Positions 59,110 to 64,000 of a stretch of 64,000 bases of DNA are shown piece after piece. The notes beneath the pieces were generated by a model. That model was not told where the DNA came from. It ran no database searches and worked only from the letters and a program-made list of their open reading frames with translations. How positions within the stretch are numbered: the first letter of the stretch is position 1; every line of letters starts with the position of its first letter. This stretch comes from Streptomyces sp. ITFR-16. GTDB lineage: Bacteria; Actinomycetota; Actinomycetes; Streptomycetales; Streptomycetaceae. The translations under genes were made by a program, and so were the position numbers. Location of the stretch: positions 744,001-808,000 of the forward strand of contig NZ_CP134609.1 in assembly GCF_031844705.1 (NCBI RefSeq), given 5' to 3'.

Positions 59110-60507
59110 TCAGCGGTTGGCGACCGCCTGTTTCACCAGGGTCCGGCCGAAGTCCCACATCAGTCCGCCGCCGCTGTGCGCGTCGTCCATCACGGCGGTG
59201 AAGGCGCTCACGAACCGGTCCACGTCCGCCTCGTCGATCACCAGCGGCGGAATCAGCTTGATCACTTCGAGGTGGTCGCCGGAGACCTGGGTGAGGATCC
59301 GGTGCTTCTGGAGCAGCGGTACGACCACCATCTGCGCGAAGAGCCCCTTGCGGGCGGCCTGGAGCATGGTCCAGCGGCTGCGCAGCTTGAGCGAGGTGGG
59401 CCGGCCGAACTCGATGCCGATCATCAGCCCGCGCCCGCGCACCTCGTGCAGCAGCTCATAGCGGTCGACCAGCGCGGCCAGCCGCTCGCGCAGCAGGTCA
59501 CCGGTGCGGCGCGCGTGCGCCACGGTCTCCTCGTCCTCCATCACCGCGAGGACCGCGAGGCCGGCGGCCATCGCCTGGGCGTTGGAGCCGAAGCTCGCCG
59601 AGTGGACCAGGACGCGGTCCATCGAGGAGTAGACGCGCTTGAAGATCCAGTCCTTGCCGAGCGTCGCGCCGACCGGCACATAGCCGCCGGAGAGCGCCTT
59701 GGCGACACAGACCAGATCGGGTTCCACCCCCTCCTCGTGCTGGTAGGCGTAGAAGTCGCCGGTCCTGCCCAGGCCGGTCTGCACCTCGTCGGCGATGAGC
59801 AGGGCCTTGTGCCGGTGCAGCAGCTCCTGGGCCTCGCGCAGGAAGCCGGGCGGCGCGGCGTGCACCCCCTTGCCCTGGATCGGCTCGACGACGAGTCCGG
59901 CCACGTCACCGCGGGCCAGCTCGCGCCGCAGCGCGTCGAGGTCGCCGAGGGCGATGGCGGTGTCGGGCAGCAGCGGGGCGAAGCCGTCCCGGAAGCCGGA
60001 CTCGCCGTTGACCGAGAGCGAGCCGGTGGTCAGCCCGTGGAAGGCGTGCGTGCAGTAGAGGATCCTCGGCCTCCCGGTGGCGTACCGGGCGAATTTCAGC
60101 GCGGTCTCCACGGCCTCCGTACCACTGTTGCCGAAGAACACCCGGTCCAGGTGCGGGCTGTGCGCGAGCAGCCTCTCGGCCAGCAGTCCCGGCAGCGGCT
60201 GGCAGTCGAAGCGGGTCAGGTCGGCGAGCGAGGCGTCCAGGACGTCGTGCAGCGCCCTGCGGACGACGGGGTGGTGCCGGCCGAGCCCCATCACGCCGAA
60301 CCCGGCGAGCATGTCGAGGTAGTCGTTGCCCTCCGCGTCCCAGAAGTGCGCGCCCTCGGCGCGTTCGTAGACCTTGTCGAAGCCGATGGTGTGCAGCATG
60401 CGCGGGAGCTGGTGGTTGAGGTGCTTCGCGTGCAGCTCGTAGCGTTCGGCGCCGCGCTCCGCGAGGAGCCGCGCCAGATCGAAGCCCTTGGGCTCGTCGT
60501 CCTTCAT
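59110..60507 (-). CDS. PLP-dependent class III aminotransferase (HpnO-like) in hopanoid operon
   Basis: 465 aa from ATG at 60507, overlapping the dxs stop (ATGA). Motifs: [18 protein letters not shown] (PLP phosphate), [32 protein letters not shown] (Asp and Gln near the ring N), and [18 protein letters not shown] with the Schiff-base Lys. In hopanoid clusters this enzyme is proposed to convert a ribosylhopane-derived aldehyde into aminobacteriohopanetriol. Position after dxs, ispG and hpnH supports this. Confidence 0.88.
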   Translation of the reverse strand: MKDDEPKGFDLARLLAERGAERYELHAKHLNHQLPRMLHTIGFDKVYERAEGAHFWDAEGNDYLDMLAGFGVMGLGRHHPVVRRALHDVLDASLADLTRFDCQPLPGLLAERLLAHSPHLDRVFFGNSGTEAVETALKFARYATGRPRILYCTHAFHGLTTGSLSVNGESGFRDGFAPLLPDTAIALGDLDALRRELARGDVAGLVVEPIQGKGVHAAPPGFLREAQELLHRHKALLIADEVQTGLGRTGDFYAYQHEEGVEPDLVCVAKALSGGYVPVGATLGKDWIFKRVYSSMDRVLVHSASFGSNAQAMAAGLAVLAVMEDEETVAHARRTGDLLRERLAALVDRYELLHEVRGRGLMIGIEFGRPTSLKLRSRWTMLQAARKGLFAQMVVVPLLQKHRILTQVSGDHLEVIKLIPPLVIDEADVDRFVSAFTAVMDDAHSGGGLMWDFGRTLVKQAVANR

Positions 60508-62432
60508 GCCCCGCTCTCCTTGTGCCCGTTGCCCGGGGCGTCGTGCCCGTTGCCGGTGGCCGCGTCCCGGGCGGCCAGCGCGGCACTGATCCGGCCGGCG
60601 ATCTCGACCGGGGTGAGTCCGATGTCGGCCAGCACCTCGGCGCGCTTGCCGTGCGCGAGGAACTGCTCGGGAATGCCGAAGGTCCGCAGCGGTACGTCGA
60701 CCCCGGCGTCCCGCAGGGCCTGGCCGACCGCCGAACCGACGCCCCCGGCCCGGCTGTTGTCCTCGACGACGGCGACGAGCCGGTGCTCCGCAGCGAGCGG
60801 GGCCAGCTCCTCGTCGACCGGTTTGACCCAGCGCGGGTCGACGACGGTGCAGCGGATGCCCGCGCCCGACAGCAGATCGGCGGCCTGGAGACAGACGGGC
60901 GCCATGACCCCGACGGCGACCAGCAGTGCGTCGGCGTCCTCGGCGCGGTGCAGGACGTCCATGCCGCCGATCCGGCCGATCGCGGGGACCGGCTCCCCCA
61001 CCGACTCCTTCGGGAACCTGACGAGGGTCGGGGCGTCGTCGACGGCGACGGCCTCGCGCAGTTCGTCCCGCAGCCGCTCGGCGTCGCGCGGGGCCGCGAT
61101 GCGCAGCCCCGGCACGACCTGGAGCACGGACAGGTCCCACATGCCGTTGTGGGAGGCGCCGTCGGGGCCGGTGACCCCGGCCCGGTCCAGGACGAAGGTC
61201 ACCCCGCACCTGTGCAGGGCGACGTCCATGAGCAGCTGGTCGAAGGCCCGGTTGAGGAAGGTGGCGTAGACGGCGACGACCGGATGCAGCCCGCCCGTCG
61301 CCAGCCCGGCGGCGGAGACCGCCGCGTGCTGCTCGGCGATGCCCACGTCCCAGACCCGGTCGGGGAACGCCTCGGCGAACTTCGTCAGCCCGACGGGGTG
61401 CAGCATCGCCGCCGTGAGGGCGACGACGTCCGGGCGCTCCGCGCCGATCGCCGCGATCTCGTCGCCGAACACGGAGGTCCACGAGGGACCGGCCGAGGGC
61501 GCGAGCGGGGCGCAGGTCAGCGGGTCCATCGCGCCGACGGTGTGGAAGCGGTCCGCCTCGTCCTCCAGGGCGGGTGCGTAGCCGCGGCCCTTCTCGGTGA
61601 TGCAGTGCACCAGCACCGGGCCGTGGAAGCGTTTCGCGCGGTGCAGGGCGGACTCGACGGCGGCGGTGTCGTGTCCGTCGATGGGGCCGACGTACTTCAG
61701 CCCGAGGTCCTCGAACATGCCCTGCGGGGCGAAGGCGTCCTTGAACCCCTTCTTGGCGCCGTGCAGCGACTCGTACAGCGGCTGCCCGATGACCGGTGTC
61801 TGCTGGAGCACGCCCTTGCCCCAGGCCAGGAAGCGTTCGTAGCCGTCGGTGGTGCGCAGGGTGGCCAGGTGGTTGGCGAGGCCGCCGATGGTCGGGGCGT
61901 AGGAGCGCTCGTTGTCGTTGACGACGATGATCAGCGGGCGTTCCCGGGCGGCGGCGATGTTGTTCAGCGCCTCCCAGGCCATCCCGCCGGTGAGGGCGCC
62001 GTCCCCGATGACGGCGACGACGTGGTCCTCAAGGCCCCGCACCTCGTTGGCCTTGGCCAGGCCGTCGGCCCAGCCGAGGACCGTGGAGGCGTGGGAGTTC
62101 TCGATGACGTCGTGCTCGGACTCCTCGCGGGAGGGGTAGCCGGACAGGCCCCCCTTGCCGCGCAGCTTGGAGAAGTCCTGCCGCCCGGTGAGCAGTTTGT
62201 GTACGTAGCTCTGGTGGCCGGTGTCCCACAGGATGCGGTCCACGGGCGAGTCGAAGACCCGGTGCAGGGCGATGGTCAGCTCCACCACCCCGAGGTTGGG
62301 GCCCAGATGGCCGCCGGTCCTGGCCACGGCCTGCACCAGGAACTTCCTGATGTCCTCGGCGAGTTCGCCGAGCTGTGATGTGCTCAGTGCCTTGAGATCG
62401 TGCGGCCCCCGGATGCTCTGCAAGAGCGTCAT
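60504..62432 (-). CDS. dxs: 1-deoxy-D-xylulose-5-phosphate synthase
   Basis: 642 aa, first enzyme of the MEP isoprenoid pathway (pyruvate plus glyceraldehyde-3-phosphate to DXP, ThDP-dependent). Motifs: [52 protein letters not shown] (ThDP/Mg), [17 protein letters not shown] (activating Glu) and [18 protein letters not shown]. Full length. This is the cluster copy that boosts isoprenoid supply for hopanoids; a housekeeping copy is expected elsewhere. Confidence 0.96.
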   Translation of the reverse strand: MTLLQSIRGPHDLKALSTSQLGELAEDIRKFLVQAVARTGGHLGPNLGVVELTIALHRVFDSPVDRILWDTGHQSYVHKLLTGRQDFSKLRGKGGLSGYPSREESEHDVIENSHASTVLGWADGLAKANEVRGLEDHVVAVIGDGALTGGMAWEALNNIAAARERPLIIVVNDNERSYAPTIGGLANHLATLRTTDGYERFLAWGKGVLQQTPVIGQPLYESLHGAKKGFKDAFAPQGMFEDLGLKYVGPIDGHDTAAVESALHRAKRFHGPVLVHCITEKGRGYAPALEDEADRFHTVGAMDPLTCAPLAPSAGPSWTSVFGDEIAAIGAERPDVVALTAAMLHPVGLTKFAEAFPDRVWDVGIAEQHAAVSAAGLATGGLHPVVAVYATFLNRAFDQLLMDVALHRCGVTFVLDRAGVTGPDGASHNGMWDLSVLQVVPGLRIAAPRDAERLRDELREAVAVDDAPTLVRFPKESVGEPVPAIGRIGGMDVLHRAEDADALLVAVGVMAPVCLQAADLLSGAGIRCTVVDPRWVKPVDEELAPLAAEHRLVAVVEDNSRAGGVGSAVGQALRDAGVDVPLRTFGIPEQFLAHGKRAEVLADIGLTPVEIAGRISAALAARDAATGNGHDAPGNGHKESGA

Positions 62433-62458
62433 GTCCGGGCCCCCTCTCTGGTCCTGTC

Positions 62459-63625
62459 TCAGCTCACGGTGACGGCGGGGACCCCCGATGGTGTCCCGGC
62501 GGCGTCCATGCCCTCGGCGATCTTGAGGGCTTCCTCGATGAGGGTCTCGACGATCTTCGACTCGGGCACGGTCTTGATGATCTCGCCCTTGACGAAGATC
62601 TGCCCCTTCCCATTGCCGGAGGCCACACCCAGATCGGCCTCACGGGCCTCACCCGGACCATTGACGACACAGCCCATCACAGCCACCCGCAACGGCACCT
62701 CCATACCCTCCAGACCCGCACTCACCTGGTCCGCGAGCTTGTACACATCCACCTGCGCCCGCCCGCACGACGGACACGACACGATCTCCAGCCGACGCTG
62801 CTTCAGATTCAACGACTCCAGAATCTGCAGCCCGACCTTGACCTCCTCCGCCGGCGGCGCCGACAACGAGACCCGGATCGTGTCCCCGATCCCCTCACTC
62901 AACAGCGCACCGAACGCCACAGCGGACTTGATCGTGCCCTGGAACGCCGGACCCGCCTCCGTCACACCCAGATGAAGGGGATAGTCGCACTGCGCGGCCA
63001 GCTGACGGTACGCGTTCACCATCACGACCGGATCATTGTGCTTCACCGAGATCTTGATGTCCCGGAACCCATGCTCCTCGAACAGCGACGCCTCCCACAG
63101 CGCCGACTCCACCAACGCCTCCGGAGTCGCCTTCCCGTACTTCCTCAGCAACCGCGCATCCAGCGAACCCGCGTTCACACCGATCCGGATCGGAGTCCCC
63201 GCGTCATTCGCCGCCCGCGCGATCTCCTTCACCTTGTCGTCGAACTGCTTGATGTTCCCCGGATTCACCCGCACCGCCGCACAACCCGCGTCAATCGCCG
63301 CGAACACATACTTCGGCTGGAAATGAATATCCGCGATCACCGGAATCTGCGACTTCGAAGCAATCGTCGCCAACGCATCCGCATCATCCTGCGTCGGACA
63401 CGCCACCCGCACGATCTGACAACCCGAAGCCGTCAACTCCGCGATCTGCTGCAGAGTCGCACCGATGTCCGACGTACGCGTCGTCGTCATCGACTGCACC
63501 GAAACCGGCGCATCCCCACCGACCGCCACCGACCCGACCTGGATGCGCCGCGAGGGGCGGCGCACCGCGAGCGGCCGGGCCGGCAGCTCGGGGAGACCCA
63601 GTACGACTGGTTCTCCGTCGGTCAT
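62459..63625 (-). CDS. ispG: (E)-4-hydroxy-3-methylbut-2-enyl-diphosphate synthase
   Basis: 388 aa, bacterial-type IspG: TIM barrel ([64 protein letters not shown]) and the [4Fe-4S] domain with VSCPSCGR and a third Cys in [11 protein letters not shown]. Converts MEcPP to HMBPP. Codon usage shifts sharply inside the gene: from about 62600 to 63540 coding-strand third positions are dominated by G and T, unlike both flanks. Lies between hpnH and dxs. Confidence 0.96.
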   Translation of the reverse strand: MTDGEPVVLGLPELPARPLAVRRPSRRIQVGSVAVGGDAPVSVQSMTTTRTSDIGATLQQIAELTASGCQIVRVACPTQDDADALATIASKSQIPVIADIHFQPKYVFAAIDAGCAAVRVNPGNIKQFDDKVKEIARAANDAGTPIRIGVNAGSLDARLLRKYGKATPEALVESALWEASLFEEHGFRDIKISVKHNDPVVMVNAYRQLAAQCDYPLHLGVTEAGPAFQGTIKSAVAFGALLSEGIGDTIRVSLSAPPAEEVKVGLQILESLNLKQRRLEIVSCPSCGRAQVDVYKLADQVSAGLEGMEVPLRVAVMGCVVNGPGEAREADLGVASGNGKGQIFVKGEIIKTVPESKIVETLIEEALKIAEGMDAAGTPSGVPAVTVS

Positions 63626-63629
63626 CAGA

Positions 63630-64000
63630 TCACCGGTTCCCGCCGACGGTCTCCCGCGCGGCCCGCAGGGACTCCTTGAGCGAGCCCATGGTGGCCAGGA
63701 CGGCGGTGGGCTCGTAGCCGCAGTGCGCCATGCAGTTGGCGCAGCGCGGGTCCTTGCCCCGGCCGTACTTGTCCCAGTCGGTCTCCTCGATGAGCTGCCG
63801 GTACGTCGGGACGTACCCGTCGCTCATCAGGTAGCAGGGGCGCTGCCAGCCGAACAGCGAGTAGTTCGGGATGGCCCACGCCGTGCACGGGAAGTCCGCC
63901 TTGCCCTCCAGGAAGTCCAGGAAGAGCGGCGAGTGGTTGAGGCGCCACCTGGCCCGGTTGCCGCCCGCGAAGGACTTCTTGAACAGCTCGCGGGTCTGCT
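63630..64000 (-). CDS. hpnH: Adenosyl-hopene transferase HpnH (partial, cut by window end)
   Basis: C-terminal ~122 residues of a radical SAM protein, continuing past 64000: [76 protein letters not shown]. The CxxCxxxC set near the end and this sequence are diagnostic of HpnH, which joins 5'-deoxyadenosine to diploptene in extended hopanoid synthesis. The stop at 63630 is 4 bp before the ispG start region on the minus strand. Confidence 0.92.
   Translation of the reverse strand, partial: QTRELFKKSFAGGNRARWRLNHSPLFLDFLEGKADFPCTAWAIPNYSLFGWQRPCYLMSDGYVPTYRQLIEETDWDKYGRGKDPRCANCMAHCGYEPTAVLATMGSLKESLRAARETVGGNR

Overview
The window looks like a Streptomyces chromosome segment or a close relative. 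It is very GC-rich, with Tat and lipoprotein signals, GTG starts, many 4-bp ATGA/GTGA gene overlaps, a conservon operon, a hopanoid operon, a c-di-AMP riboswitch before a LysM/M23 gene, and one TTA (bldA-type) codon. I see no transposase, integrase, phage gene or CRISPR array.

Layout. 1-5.6 kb: a sugar ABC importer (lipoprotein plus two permeases) followed by a Tat-exported GH2 glycosidase. 6.0-7.2 kb: two small secreted proteins. 7.5-16.1 kb: a compact natural-product-like cluster with a phosphopantetheinyl transferase, a free carrier protein, a seryl-tRNA-synthetase-like aminoacyl:carrier-protein ligase, an Fe/2-oxoglutarate oxygenase, a protein of unknown function, a free-standing condensation-domain protein, an MFS exporter and a GntR/HutC regulator. 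Its divergent promoter carries two palindromes nearly matching the DasR-responsive element. 16.2-20.0 kb: tRNA-Pro(GGG), a split transketolase, and a NAD(P)-dependent reductase divergent from a TetR gene, with paired operators. 20.0-35.8 kb: a glycan-use locus with an Lpl-type importer, a right-handed beta-helix protein, an M1 peptidase, a hydroxyacid dehydrogenase, a LacI regulator, an M60 glycoprotein-peptidase homologue, a PL8 polysaccharide lyase and a DUF2264 protein. One shared 10-bp operator core occurs in two of its promoters.

35.8-39.9 kb: a conservon (sensor ATPase, roadblock, DUF742, GTPase) with a fifth GAF gene. 40.1-47.1 kb: a 64-bp perfect palindrome, a secreted esterase, a C39-like protein, an HTH regulator with TTA as codon 2, an MBL hydrolase, an F420-type oxidoreductase, an amino-acid dehydrogenase and a TetR gene. 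47.2-54.0 kb: the uncharacterised STM4011-STM4015 cassette (repeat protein, ATP-grasp, sulfatase-like hydrolase, two radical SAM enzymes), divergent from two small-family genes. 54.0-58.4 kb: an SGNH hydrolase, a riboswitch-controlled LysM/M23 endopeptidase, a decayed GH36 alpha-galactosidase, a tyrosine phosphatase and a small membrane protein. 58.4-64.0 kb: an XRE-cupin regulator and the supply end of a hopanoid operon (aminotransferase, dxs, ispG, hpnH cut by the window edge).

The two parts most likely to be new biology are the cluster without an adenylation domain at 7.5-16.1 kb with its dre-like switch, and the STM4011-4015 cassette. All functional assignments rest on motif recognition from the sequence alone.
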